Of a stretch of 64,000 nucleotides of DNA, positions 29,188-38,393 are shown piece by piece; positions within the stretch are counted from its first letter, which is position 1; every line of letters begins with the position of its first letter. The stretch spans positions 1 through 64,000 of the forward strand of contig NZ_JAKILU010000020.1 in NCBI RefSeq assembly GCF_023283485.1, written 5' to 3'. The notes under the pieces were generated by a model. The model had not been told where the DNA came from and searched no databases. It saw only the letters and a list, made by a program, of their open reading frames with translations. The translations under genes were made by a program, and so were the position numbers. Origin of the DNA: Shewanella glacialipiscicola. Its GTDB lineage: Bacteria; Pseudomonadota; Gammaproteobacteria; Enterobacterales; Shewanellaceae.

Positions 29188-30639
29188 TTAGAGTGCAGAT
29201 TTAAATTGTTCGAACTCTGCGGTCACTTGTGGACTCGGCGCAGATAATTTACTGACTAAAACACCGGCAAGGGAGGCCAGTACAAAGCCTGGTAGAATTT
29301 CATATAATTCAAAAATTCCACCCGATAATTGCTTCCAAATAACCACGGTTAACGCGCCCACTATGATAGTGGCAATCGCGCCATTACGGCTATATTGTTT
29401 CCAAAATAACGACAATAACACCACTGGGCCAAATGCAGCGCCAAAACCTGCCCATGCATAGCTTACTAAGCTCAATACGCTACTGTCAGGATTGAGTGCC
29501 ACCACGCCAGCAATCACAGCAATAGCGAGTACGCCTAAACGTCCTACCATCATTAACTCGCGATCATCCGCTTGTGGGCGTAGCCACTTGCGGTAGAAGT
29601 CTTCGGTGATAACGCTCGAGCAAACCAGTAGTTGCGAATCGATAGTGCTCATAATTGCCGATAAAATAGCCGCGATAAGTAAACCGCCAATCCAAGGATT
29701 AAAGGCCGCTTGGGCTAAATGAATAAATACCGTTTCGGGGTTTGCAAGTGGCATTTTTGCAAAATAGATAGAGCCAGCAATCCCTGTTGCTAGCGCACCT
29801 ACCAAAGATAATATCATCCAGCTCATAGCAATACGGCGCGATAAGGGCAGGGCATCGGCACTGCTTATCGCCATAAAGCGCGATAAAATATGTGGTTGAC
29901 CAAAATAGCCTAACCCCCACGCAAGTAAAGACAACATGCCGAACACTGTGGTTTTATCGCTGACAAGTGCCAGCATCGTAGGATCTATTGATTCAATTCC
30001 GGCCTGACTTTCAGGATTAGTGAACACTGCAAACGGCACAATTAATAGGGCAATAAGCATTAAACAACCTTGGAAAAAGTCCGTCCAACACACTGCAAAA
30101 AAACCGCCTATAAAGGTGTAACCGACTATGATGGCTGAGCCAATAACCAGGGCGACGGTATAATCAAGGCCAAAGACTTTTTCAAACAAAATCGCGCCGC
30201 CCACCATGCCTGAAGAAGCATAGAAAGTAAAAAAAACTAAAATAGTGATGGCAGACACGAGCTTGAGATAACCTTGAGTATCGTGGAAACGTTTCTCAAA
30301 AAAATCAGGTAAAGTCAGTGCGTTATCAGCCAGCTGAGTGTATATGCGCAAGCGTTTAGCTACAAATAACCAGTTTAGCCAAGCGCCAACAATTAAGCCT
30401 ATGCCAATCCACGCTTCACCTAAACCACCTAAGTAAACTGCGCCGGGCAAACCCAGTAATAGCCAACCAGACATATCGGATGCACCCACACTGAGCGCAG
30501 TAACGGCGGGGCCCATTTTTCGGCCACCTAAAATATAATCATCAACAGTATCGGTAGCACGATAAGCCCAAAAACCTATGCCCATCATCAATACTAAATA
30601 GCTAACAAATGTGATTAAAATTGGGGTTTCAATCGTCAT
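29188..30639 (-). CDS. putP: Sodium/proline symporter
   Basis: A 483-residue sodium:solute symporter with about 13 membrane helices. It starts MTIETPILITF like E. coli PutP and has DYILGGRKMGPAVTALSVGASDMSGWLLLGLPG, which contains the Na+- and proline-binding residues, and SAIMSTIDSQLLVCSS in helix 9. It takes up proline with sodium. An ATG at 30681 is in frame, but the ATG at 30639 has AAGG in front and matches the family start. Confidence 0.93.
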   Translation of the reverse strand: MTIETPILITFVSYLVLMMGIGFWAYRATDTVDDYILGGRKMGPAVTALSVGASDMSGWLLLGLPGAVYLGGLGEAWIGIGLIVGAWLNWLFVAKRLRIYTQLADNALTLPDFFEKRFHDTQGYLKLVSAITILVFFTFYASSGMVGGAILFEKVFGLDYTVALVIGSAIIVGYTFIGGFFAVCWTDFFQGCLMLIALLIVPFAVFTNPESQAGIESIDPTMLALVSDKTTVFGMLSLLAWGLGYFGQPHILSRFMAISSADALPLSRRIAMSWMILSLVGALATGIAGSIYFAKMPLANPETVFIHLAQAAFNPWIGGLLIAAILSAIMSTIDSQLLVCSSVITEDFYRKWLRPQADDRELMMVGRLGVLAIAVIAGVVALNPDSSVLSLVSYAWAGFGAAFGPVVLLSLFWKQYSRNGAIATIIVGALTVVIWKQLSGGIFELYEILPGFVLASLAGVLVSKLSAPSPQVTAEFEQFKSAL

Positions 30640-30730
30640 CTTGCCTTTTCCCATCTTTTTATTTTTAAAAGTGGCGAGCATGCTACCAGATGTTTGAGCA
30701 ATCGCCCATTAGCTGATAAATGTGTGATTA

Positions 30731-30772
30731 AAATCTAACCTCCGATACGTATTGATATCGGAGATTAGATTT
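30731..30772 (-). terminator. Terminator after the anti-sigma gene
   Basis: A 17-bp stem with one wobble (AAATCTAACCTCCGATA pairs with TATCGGAGATTAGATTT) and an 8-nt loop, 14 nt past the stop of the gene at 30786. Confidence 0.75.
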
Positions 30773-30785
30773 AAAAATGATGGGG

Positions 30786-31490
30786 TTAAATGAAGATATT
30801 TTTTATTTCGTTTTTTACGTAGTTAAGATCAGATTTATCTTCACCTACAAGCAAAATAAAAGCGTCAGCAGTTTCAAAACCTATACCTTGATATTGGCTG
30901 TCGGCAAACGTTTGATCTAGCACCATACGTTTTTCCTGCGGTACGATAAATAAGGTGACTTTACCTTGCTCGCCTTGAAGCACGAGATGCAAGCTTTTTA
31001 CACCCTGAAAATCGCAATAAGAGGTGAAATACACTTTGCCGGGTTGTTGGGTAAACTTGGCATTACCAAAGTTTTTTAAAGAAGCTAATCGAGCATTAAC
31101 TTGTTTAAAGTCAACATTTTGGTCTAAGTGTAAAGCGATATCTTCATGGTAGACATGGGCCAGAGCATGCTCGGCTAAATCGACAGGGCCAAGGCGGAAT
31201 AAACTAAAACTTATCCCTACAGTAAAGGCAATTGAAGCTGCCATTGCCACTAGAAAACCGGTTCGGCGTCGCTGTTTATAATGTTGCTGCAATTGCTGGC
31301 GTAGGATTAGCTTATCAGCTAAATCTTCAGGTACGCCAATCTTCAATGCATTGCAGAGTTTAGCATCGAGGTTTTTAAGTTCATTCACAAACGCTGGGTT
31401 TTCTGGCTTAGCATCTACTTGACGCAGAAAGTCGGCATCTTGATTGTTAGGGTTTTCATAGGCTTGACGTCTAAATTTAAGCTCATCCAT
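30786..31490 (-). CDS. DUF3379-type membrane protein, probable anti-sigma factor
   Basis: A 234-residue protein with a cytoplasmic N-terminal part (about residues 1-80), one membrane helix (about 82-102) and a periplasmic C-terminal domain. The N-terminal half, with RRQAYENPNNQDADFL and LDAKLCNAL, is the DUF3379 pattern that accompanies ECF sigma genes in Shewanella and Vibrio. It overlaps the sigma gene by 8 nt (both reading frames share 31483-31490), which implies translational coupling and a sigma/anti-sigma pair. The signal that releases the sigma factor is not known. Confidence 0.8.
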   Translation of the reverse strand: MDELKFRRQAYENPNNQDADFLRQVDAKPENPAFVNELKNLDAKLCNALKIGVPEDLADKLILRQQLQQHYKQRRRTGFLVAMAASIAFTVGISFSLFRLGPVDLAEHALAHVYHEDIALHLDQNVDFKQVNARLASLKNFGNAKFTQQPGKVYFTSYCDFQGVKSLHLVLQGEQGKVTLFIVPQEKRMVLDQTFADSQYQGIGFETADAFILLVGEDKSDLNYVKNEIKNIFI

Positions 31491-32046
31491 TGGATTGGCC
31501 TCTCACCTGTGATTTTTCAAGTAATTCTTTCAATTGGCTCCTCGCCCGAAATAAACGTGTCATCACAGTGTTGCGATTAAGCTCCATCAGCTCGGCAATT
31601 TCATCGCCGCTAAAGCCACCAATAAGTTGCAGTAACAATGGTTCGCGGTATTCGATATCAAGCCGACTGATTTGCCGACGGATCAAATATTGCTCGGTCT
31701 GTTCTTCACTGCTATTAGAGATGTTGTCCTCTAAGGTGTCTTGTTCAACATCGGAATAATCAAACTGTTTACGCTCAAAGCGCCGGGCATTTTCACGCCG
31801 CAGAATAGTGATTAGCCATGCTTTTGCGGCTTTATCATCTTTGAGTGAATCTAATGCTTTCCATGCCCGTAAAAATGTTTCTTGGGTAATGTCTTCAGCT
31901 ACGTGTTTATCGCCACATAGCCAATAGGCATAACGGAAGATATCGGCATGTAGTGCCTTGACTAGGCTGTTATAGCGTCGTTGTTTACTTAGCATGTCAG
32001 AAGAGACCGCAGGCTCAGCCGATTTCTTACGCCAATGAGTAAACAT
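31483..32046 (-). CDS. ECF RNA polymerase sigma factor
   Basis: A 187-residue group IV sigma-70 protein. Region 2 covers about residues 30-100 (FRYAYWLCGDKHVAEDITQETFLRAW) and region 4 about 125-180 (YREPLLLQLIGGFSGDEIAEL then NRNTVMTRLFRARSQL). A short acidic linker with four Glu/Asp-rich stretches separates them. It is followed by the overlapping anti-sigma gene. The regulon is unknown; the neighbouring moxR-bat operon ends 84 nt upstream on the same strand. Confidence 0.92.
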   Translation of the reverse strand: MFTHWRKKSAEPAVSSDMLSKQRRYNSLVKALHADIFRYAYWLCGDKHVAEDITQETFLRAWKALDSLKDDKAAKAWLITILRRENARRFERKQFDYSDVEQDTLEDNISNSSEEQTEQYLIRRQISRLDIEYREPLLLQLIGGFSGDEIAELMELNRNTVMTRLFRARSQLKELLEKSQVRGQSNG

Positions 32047-32130
32047 TTTTTACCTTTTGGTCTTTTAGTTGAATATTTAGCATGGTTGAGCTCGCTTCTA
32101 TGTCATTAAACCTATTTTTTTATTGAGGGT

Positions 32131-33828
32131 TTATTGCGGATTTAATGGGCTTAAAGGTGCTGACTTGGGTTTTGAGTGTTGACGTTTATAGGCTTTGACC
32201 ACGTTAAGTAATGCGGTGCACTGGGCACTTAAGTGCTGATTTGCACTGCTAGTACTTGTGGTTGCATTATCAGTATGGTTGACATCGGCCTTTGCACCAT
32301 AGGCGGCTAGTTGTAGTTGCTGTATCGCCTGTGCGAGTGGTAAAGATTGTTCGGCAATCTTATCGAGTGTCATCGGCGTTTGTTCTAATTCGCTGAAATA
32401 GCGCTGTAACTGCAACATTATATGGCTCACATCGCCACTAGCACAGGCTTGCTCTAATCCTTGTAAACTCGTTACAGCTGTGGCTGGCGCAGAGTTAAGC
32501 GCAATAGGGGCGGTTATTTGATTTTTTAAGGCGCGGCGCCAAGCGATAAATGTGATTAGCCAAACAATCATTGTGACTAACCAAAGCGTTGCAAAAACGC
32601 TGCTGGCCCAAGACCAACCGTTGTCAGTTGTAGCGTTAGCTTGCCACGTAGGCTCTGTGGGCGTATCGCTAACCCTGCCACCTTTGACCACGATAGTTCG
32701 TGCGGGTAGTGTTGCCGTTTCTTGACGTTTAAGGTGTGGATTCCACCAAGGCACTTTGACTTCGGGCAGGGTAAATGTTCCCGCTTTGCTGGGGACAATA
32801 GCCGACGAAACACTGTACTGAGACACGATTTGCGCTTCACGCACAAAGGTCTGTCGCTGCGGTTTTTCAGGATATAACTTCAGCTCTTCAGGGAGCGCTT
32901 GGCTGATATCTGGCAAACTATTTTCATCAGCGTTTGAGGCTAAAAGCGTTATCGTGCGGGTAATGGGGCTACCGACGGTAAACTCTTTAATATCCTCCGG
33001 AAATGTTTCTTTTAATACGACAAGATCGGCAACCAGCCACTGACCTTGGAAACTGGCCGGTGCAGGGTTGACTTGCACCGTGAGCGATGGCGCTCCCGCT
33101 TGCATTGGGCGACTTTCATTAAAGCCAAACATACCGCCACGGCGTTGGGATTCAACCAATACATCGCCGGCAAAGGTGGCTCCCTTAATATTAATTTGGC
33201 CCGGTAAGTCGGGAATAATGCCATAGGTACGCTCAATTACGCGATAACGACGCCCATCGACAATTTCTGAACCATCCTTATCTTCACCGACTTGTTTGAT
33301 TTGCCCACCCTCAATCACCGGTGCGCTCAATACGCCTCGCTGTAATTCTACCGCGAGATAGAGTTTTACTTTGTAGGTAATCAATTGACCGACATAGGCT
33401 TCGTCGGTTGACACTTTGGCGTCGATAAACAAATTATTCATTTGTGCGGGTTGGCTACCGGTTTCGACCACTTGTAGTGGAATAGGCGCCGAGTTTATGC
33501 CGCCAATACTAAAGGCTGGAATGGTCAACTGGCCTTTTTGTTTTGGTGCAAGCAGCACTTGCCAGCGGGTTTCTTTAACCGCATCAAAATTCATGATTTG
33601 TGTACTGCGACTTACACTGGTGCGACCGACAATAAAGTCCCTCAGTAAGGCTGAAGTGTCGAGTTTGCCGGTATCTATTTCATCATCAACACTGATATTT
33701 AATACAAAGTATTCGCCCAACATCACGGGGTTACGATCAACTGTTGCCTCAATTTTAGTGAGTGCAAAAGCGGGATTAACCACTCCGATAGCAAGGAGTA
33801 GCAGGATAAAAAATTGTCTGATTACCAC
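32131..33828 (-). CDS. BatD-like membrane protein
   Basis: A 565-residue protein with a signal peptide (residues 1-22), long beta-rich periplasmic domains of the BatD/oxygen-tolerance family (IEATVDRNPVMLGEYFVLNISVDD at the start, then IPAFSIGG), and one membrane helix at about 410-432 before a cytoplasmic tail. Bat proteins were described in Bacteroides aerotolerance and Leptospira stress response; their mechanism is unresolved. It overlaps the BatB-TPR gene by 7 nt and is last in the operon. Confidence 0.85.
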   Translation of the reverse strand: MVIRQFFILLLLAIGVVNPAFALTKIEATVDRNPVMLGEYFVLNISVDDEIDTGKLDTSALLRDFIVGRTSVSRSTQIMNFDAVKETRWQVLLAPKQKGQLTIPAFSIGGINSAPIPLQVVETGSQPAQMNNLFIDAKVSTDEAYVGQLITYKVKLYLAVELQRGVLSAPVIEGGQIKQVGEDKDGSEIVDGRRYRVIERTYGIIPDLPGQINIKGATFAGDVLVESQRRGGMFGFNESRPMQAGAPSLTVQVNPAPASFQGQWLVADLVVLKETFPEDIKEFTVGSPITRTITLLASNADENSLPDISQALPEELKLYPEKPQRQTFVREAQIVSQYSVSSAIVPSKAGTFTLPEVKVPWWNPHLKRQETATLPARTIVVKGGRVSDTPTEPTWQANATTDNGWSWASSVFATLWLVTMIVWLITFIAWRRALKNQITAPIALNSAPATAVTSLQGLEQACASGDVSHIMLQLQRYFSELEQTPMTLDKIAEQSLPLAQAIQQLQLAAYGAKADVNHTDNATTSTSSANQHLSAQCTALLNVVKAYKRQHSKPKSAPLSPLNPQ

Positions 33829-35795
33829 TGTTCGTTATCCTTTGATATTTGGCCATTTTGGCGGCGTTTTTGATATTCCAACTGCATTTTGTTACGCAGT
33901 AATACTTGAGGGTCTTCGCTCACGCCCCGCAGTGCGCGCTGCATTTCGGGTGGAAGCGGCTCGCTATTTGTTGGTGGTGCTTCGATAGATTCATCCATAG
34001 CAATGTTTTGTTTATCTTGATCATTTTGCTCTGGAGTATCTTTAGCACTAACGTTTTGTTTTTCTTGCTCAGGCATTTGTTTGTTATTTGCATCAGCTTT
34101 AGCCTGCGCCTGCATGTTAGCCTCATTATCTACTGGCTGATTTTCTTGGCTATCAGGTTGAGGTTTATCCTTATTACTTTGATCATTGCTATTTTGTTTA
34201 TCTTGTTCTGATGGTTGTTCATCTGCTTTTTGCTGTTCAGGGCTTTGCTTATGATCTTGTTCAGCATTGGTATCATCCTGCTGCTTCTTGGATTCTTGCC
34301 CTGCTTGAACTTGCTTATTTTGCTCAGAACCATTCTGTTGATCGTCATCTTGACCTGATTGCGGATCTTCTTTTTGATCTTGCTCTTTACTCTGTTGGCC
34401 GTTATTACCTTGCTGTTTTTGCTGTTCTTTCAATTGTTTTTCAGCAAGTTCAAGATTGGCTTTTGCCGCAGGGAAATCGGCCTGTTTTTCAAGCGCGTCT
34501 TGATAGCGTTCTTTCGCTTTATCAGGTTTACCGAGTTGCATCAACGCATTGCCTTGATTGTAAAGGCCTTGGGCTGAGTTATCTTGCTCGAAGGTTTTGA
34601 GCGCTTGCTCATAATCACCGGCTTTATACTGAGCACTAGCACGCCATTGGGGTGACTCAAACTGCTTAGCGGCGTTAGCATAATCTTGTGATTGATAGGC
34701 TTGCATTGCTTGTTGATCGGCGGTTTGCCATAAATCTTCCCATATATTGGCATGGGCAGATTGCGGCGCAGCCGCTAATAGTAGGCCGCTCAATAAGGCA
34801 ACAAACCCGCCACCGATACCCGCAATGATGCCTTGCCTAAAACTGAACAGCGCGGGAAGCAGCAATAATAGTGCCAGATAAGGGCCGAGATCTTGCCAGG
34901 TTTCGCCGTCAAGCTCTGTTGCTTTAGCATCGCCAGCATCACTTAACCAACCTTGTAATTGGTCGAGATCGTTACCATCGGCGCGGTTCTGAATCAAGAT
35001 GCCTTTATTGTTTGCAACCAGCTTTTGCAGTAAGCCAAAATTTACCGCAGCAACCACAACTTCATTGCTATTGTCTCGTTGTAATTGTCCATCGGGTAGA
35101 CGGATTGGCGCGCCTTGGCTGGTGCCAAAAGCCATTATGGCAAGACGATATTGCGTGCCACTTAATGCCGAGTTTGCCTCATCAAATTGTGCGGTAGTAA
35201 TGCCATCGGTCATGACAATGATATCGCCGTGAATATGGCCACCTTGCGCCAATAGAGCTTTAGCTTGAGTAAGCGCCGCAGCTAAGTTTGAGCCGCGCAC
35301 TGGCATGATCTCAGGGCTTAATGTGGGCAGTAAATTGAGAAGTGTGCCGGTATCACGCGTTAATGGACTGATAGTAAAAGCATCACCAGCAAAAGCGACT
35401 AAACCTGTTTCACCTTCTTTTAGATTACGTAGTAAGTCTGTTGCCCTAAATTTGGCTTGGGTTAAGCGATTTGGCGTCACATCGGTTGCAAACATAGATA
35501 CCGACATATCCATCACTAATACACGGCCTTGTTCGGTGGCAAACACGGGTAAGGATTGTTTATTAACGGCAGGCCCAGCAAGGGCAATCGTCGCGATCAG
35601 CCAAGTGAAGGCTAATAAATGCAGCGGATGGCGGGATTTTTTATCGCCTTGGGTGACTAATATTTTGGCTAAGTGCGGCGCAATATAACGGTTCCATGCG
35701 CTGTGACTCTGGTGTTGTCGCCATAAACTGAGTAACACTAAGGCCAGCGGCACTAGGGCGAGTAGCCATTCGGGACGAATAAAATGTAGGCTCAT
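33822..35795 (-). CDS. BatB-type von Willebrand A protein fused to TPR and low-complexity tail
   Basis: A 657-residue protein. Two N-terminal helices (about 8-24 and 58-74) precede a VWA domain with an intact metal site DMSVS (Asp96) and a further helix pair at about 305-345. TPR-like repeats follow (about 365-455: AAKQFESPQW, YNQGNALMQLGKPDKAKERY). Residues about 455-620 are a Gln/Asp/Lys/Asn-rich low-complexity segment, and the end is a short charged stretch. In other genomes BatB and BatC (TPR) are separate genes; here they are joined. Start and stop overlap both neighbours, so the operon is tightly coupled. Confidence 0.87.
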   Translation of the reverse strand: MSLHFIRPEWLLALVPLALVLLSLWRQHQSHSAWNRYIAPHLAKILVTQGDKKSRHPLHLLAFTWLIATIALAGPAVNKQSLPVFATEQGRVLVMDMSVSMFATDVTPNRLTQAKFRATDLLRNLKEGETGLVAFAGDAFTISPLTRDTGTLLNLLPTLSPEIMPVRGSNLAAALTQAKALLAQGGHIHGDIIVMTDGITTAQFDEANSALSGTQYRLAIMAFGTSQGAPIRLPDGQLQRDNSNEVVVAAVNFGLLQKLVANNKGILIQNRADGNDLDQLQGWLSDAGDAKATELDGETWQDLGPYLALLLLLPALFSFRQGIIAGIGGGFVALLSGLLLAAAPQSAHANIWEDLWQTADQQAMQAYQSQDYANAAKQFESPQWRASAQYKAGDYEQALKTFEQDNSAQGLYNQGNALMQLGKPDKAKERYQDALEKQADFPAAKANLELAEKQLKEQQKQQGNNGQQSKEQDQKEDPQSGQDDDQQNGSEQNKQVQAGQESKKQQDDTNAEQDHKQSPEQQKADEQPSEQDKQNSNDQSNKDKPQPDSQENQPVDNEANMQAQAKADANNKQMPEQEKQNVSAKDTPEQNDQDKQNIAMDESIEAPPTNSEPLPPEMQRALRGVSEDPQVLLRNKMQLEYQKRRQNGQISKDNEQW

Positions 35796-36811
35796 TATTT
35801 TATGTTCCCCCGTGAACTCGTTGCAGCGAGTTTAACTCGGCGCGTAGCAAAAAATGGTAATTGACCTAAGGCAATCCACAGGCTCGTCAGTAACGCTAAA
35901 GCCAGCGGCCAATAGAACAGGTCTGCCTGCGGACGATAGCTCAATTGGTCGCGACTCACTGGCTCGAGTTTGTCGATTTCTTGGTAAATTTGATCCAGTT
36001 CTTGGCTGTTACGGGCGCGAAAATAACGGCCGTGGGTGACTTCAGCGATATGCTTAAGCTGGTTTTCATCTAGATCCATCGAGGGGTTAACCCGTTCGCG
36101 GCCAAAGAGTGTGCGCCGCTCCATCACATCAGCTCCGACACCCACAGTGTAAATGGTGACTTTACGATTAGCGGCAATCTGCGCTGCTTGTTCTGGCTCG
36201 ATATTGCCCGCGTTGTTAGATCCGTCGGTCAATAAAATCAGCACTCTATTACTCTCGTCCATTTTATCAAAACGCTTTACCGCTAGGGCTATGGCTTCAC
36301 CTATGGCGGTTTGTTTACCGACTAAGCCGATTTGCGCTTCTTTTAAAAATTGCGCCACTGAACGTCTATCTTGGGTGAGCGGCGCCTGTAAATAGGCGTG
36401 ATCGGCAAATAGAATCAAGCCGATACGGTCGCCTTTGCGGCGTTCAATAAAATCACTGACGACGTGTTGTATCAAAGTAAATCGGTCGACGGTTTTACCA
36501 TTTATCACCATATCTTCAATCTGCATACTGCCGGATAAATCTACTGCCATCATCAGATCGCGGCCTTGGCTTGGTAGCTCGATGGGTTCCCCAAGCCATT
36601 GCGGACGAGCGATAGCAAGCACTAACAAGCACCACATCAGCCAGTAGCGTTTACGGCTCTGGCGTGTGTTGGCCGCTAAGCTTTGTTTACCTGTTTGGCT
36701 CATTCCCGGTAATTGCAGTCGGCCACCCTCTACTTGTATGGTTTGTTGGCGCCAAAAAATCAAAGGTAACGGCAGTAATATCAATAACCAAGGCCATGCA
36801 ATAGTTAACAT
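35795..36811 (-). CDS. BatA-type von Willebrand A protein
   Basis: A 338-residue inner-membrane protein with helices at residues 3-20, about 56-70 and about 303-322 around a VWA domain. The metal site DLSGS (Asp91, Ser93, Ser95) and LLTDGSNNAG are intact. It shares one base with the BatB gene start (35795) and overlaps the DUF4381 gene by 7 nt. Bat VWA proteins are thought to form a membrane complex assembled by the MoxR ATPase. Confidence 0.9.
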   Translation of the reverse strand: MLTIAWPWLLILLPLPLIFWRQQTIQVEGGRLQLPGMSQTGKQSLAANTRQSRKRYWLMWCLLVLAIARPQWLGEPIELPSQGRDLMMAVDLSGSMQIEDMVINGKTVDRFTLIQHVVSDFIERRKGDRIGLILFADHAYLQAPLTQDRRSVAQFLKEAQIGLVGKQTAIGEAIALAVKRFDKMDESNRVLILLTDGSNNAGNIEPEQAAQIAANRKVTIYTVGVGADVMERRTLFGRERVNPSMDLDENQLKHIAEVTHGRYFRARNSQELDQIYQEIDKLEPVSRDQLSYRPQADLFYWPLALALLTSLWIALGQLPFFATRRVKLAATSSRGNIK

Positions 36812-37413
36812 TGTGCCTCCGATTGTTGACTATCAACAGGCATAACTTGAACGTTAATTTGACTAAGTTCAGGGGCGTTGAGTTTGGCTTTTGATGCTAA
36901 CCAAGCCTGTGCCAGCGCGTGTAACTCATTGGCTTCATCCAATGTTAGCGGCGTTGCTTGATGGCGTTTGGTTAGCAAGGGACCGATACGTTGGCGTTTA
37001 TGCGCGGGTAAATAGCTGTCTAGCCAAGTTGCCCAAGCCTTTCCATCTAATGACGCTATCGCTTCTCTACTGAGGTAACTCATGGCGGTGCGCTTTAGGA
37101 TGCTATTGACGTCAGAGACATAAGAGGGCGCTTGTCTATCAAGCTGATTGAGTAACTGTTTTGCGGCTCCTCTTGGCGCGAAGTAACGGGCGCGTTTTCT
37201 TAGCCAAATAACTAACAGTGTAATGAGGCTAATCACTATTGCTAAAACTAACCAATAACCGATGGCCCAAGGCCAAGCACCGATTGGATCGGGATGTATA
37301 ATATCCTGCAGCTCTGCAAGTGCAGGATTTGGCACGGCAGACATCATCGGTGCAGCCGGTAAATTTGCTATTTCAGGCGTCGCTATGTGTGAATTCACTA
37401 TTTCTGCACTCAT
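36805..37413 (-). CDS. DUF4381 membrane protein of the moxR-bat operon
   Basis: A 202-residue protein with a single membrane helix (about residues 52-71: WLVLAIVISLITLLVIWLRK) and a cytoplasmic C-terminal domain with a conserved LKRTAMSYLSREAIASLDGKAW stretch. DUF4381 members sit between DUF58 and VWA genes in this operon across gammaproteobacteria. Function unknown. Confidence 0.85.
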   Translation of the reverse strand: MSAEIVNSHIATPEIANLPAAPMMSAVPNPALAELQDIIHPDPIGAWPWAIGYWLVLAIVISLITLLVIWLRKRARYFAPRGAAKQLLNQLDRQAPSYVSDVNSILKRTAMSYLSREAIASLDGKAWATWLDSYLPAHKRQRIGPLLTKRHQATPLTLDEANELHALAQAWLASKAKLNAPELSQINVQVMPVDSQQSEAQC

Positions 37414-37415
37414 TG

Positions 37416-38369
37416 TTAACGCAATAATTCCAATTGATTAGCTAAAGGAATACCCGCATCTATTAGCTGAGTACGCACACGCAATTGCTGCATCATGCTG
37501 ATAAACCTTTGTTGCTGGCGCTGCTGCATGTCGAGCCAAGTCTGATAACTGTGGCGGGTGAGCACTAAATCTTCATCGCCATCGCGTACCGGTAAACTAA
37601 AGTTGTGCGGTAACGGCAAAGTGCCTTGGCGCAGGGGATCGGTAATCAGATAGGCGCCAACATCACAATGACGCTTTAGCTCAGTTAATGGTGCAATACA
37701 CTGGGGCGTAAAATGGCTGCCATCAGTCACTATCCAAATTAAGGAGCCGGGTTTAGCGATACGTTGTAATCGCTGACAGGCGCGCAAAATATGATCGGGA
37801 TCGCGCTGAGCACTGCCAACACGGTTAAGCTGATTTTCGTGCACGCGGCGCAGCTCTGATATTAATTGCAATATGCCCTGACGACGACTGCGTGGTTTAA
37901 GCTCGACATGTTCAGACTCGCTGGCAATCAAGGCGCCGAGCCTATCGCCATGGTTAATCGCATTCCAACCTAAGGTGGTCGCAAGGTGGCCTGCTTGCAC
38001 CGATTGTAGCAATAAACGCGAGCCAAAATAGAGGCTTTGGCTCAAGTCGATTAATAGCAGAATAGGGCGCTCACGTTCTTCGACAAATAACTTAGTATGG
38101 GTTTTGCCAGTGCGAGCGGTAACGCGCCAATCAATCGTGCGCACATCGTCGCCCTGTTGATAGTGGCGCACCTCGGCAAACTCCATGCCGCGGCCTTTAA
38201 TCAAGCTGCTGCGATGGCCGGCTAAATTGGCGCGGGCACGGCTGTATCGCTCAGGCATAGCGCGAGCGATATTCTGGCACGCCAGCAGTTCTTGCTCCGT
38301 TAAGTGCAAACCATCGGCAAAAAGCGGCAAGCCATCGGCCGAGGCTGAAAGTTGCGCAGTGTCACTCAT
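37416..38369 (-). CDS. DUF58 protein of the moxR-bat operon
   Basis: A 317-residue cytoplasmic DUF58 protein with a VWA-like fold. The signature GRGMEFAEVRHYQQGDDVRTIDWRVTAR is followed by LLIDLSQSLYFGS, a DxSxS metal site. DUF58 proteins accompany MoxR ATPases nearly everywhere and are proposed to be adaptors or substrates. It lies 24 nt downstream of moxR and 2 nt before the DUF4381 gene. Confidence 0.92.
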   Translation of the reverse strand: MSDTAQLSASADGLPLFADGLHLTEQELLACQNIARAMPERYSRARANLAGHRSSLIKGRGMEFAEVRHYQQGDDVRTIDWRVTARTGKTHTKLFVEERERPILLLIDLSQSLYFGSRLLLQSVQAGHLATTLGWNAINHGDRLGALIASESEHVELKPRSRRQGILQLISELRRVHENQLNRVGSAQRDPDHILRACQRLQRIAKPGSLIWIVTDGSHFTPQCIAPLTELKRHCDVGAYLITDPLRQGTLPLPHNFSLPVRDGDEDLVLTRHSYQTWLDMQQRQQQRFISMMQQLRVRTQLIDAGIPLANQLELLR

Positions 38370-38393
38370 CTTATTTCACCCTTATCTTCACCG

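Noticed and set aside
33906..34600. Several frames of 70-130 codons antisense to the BatB-TPR gene
   Set aside because: They come from the low-complexity Gln/Lys/Asp coding sequence and contain no plausible start signals.
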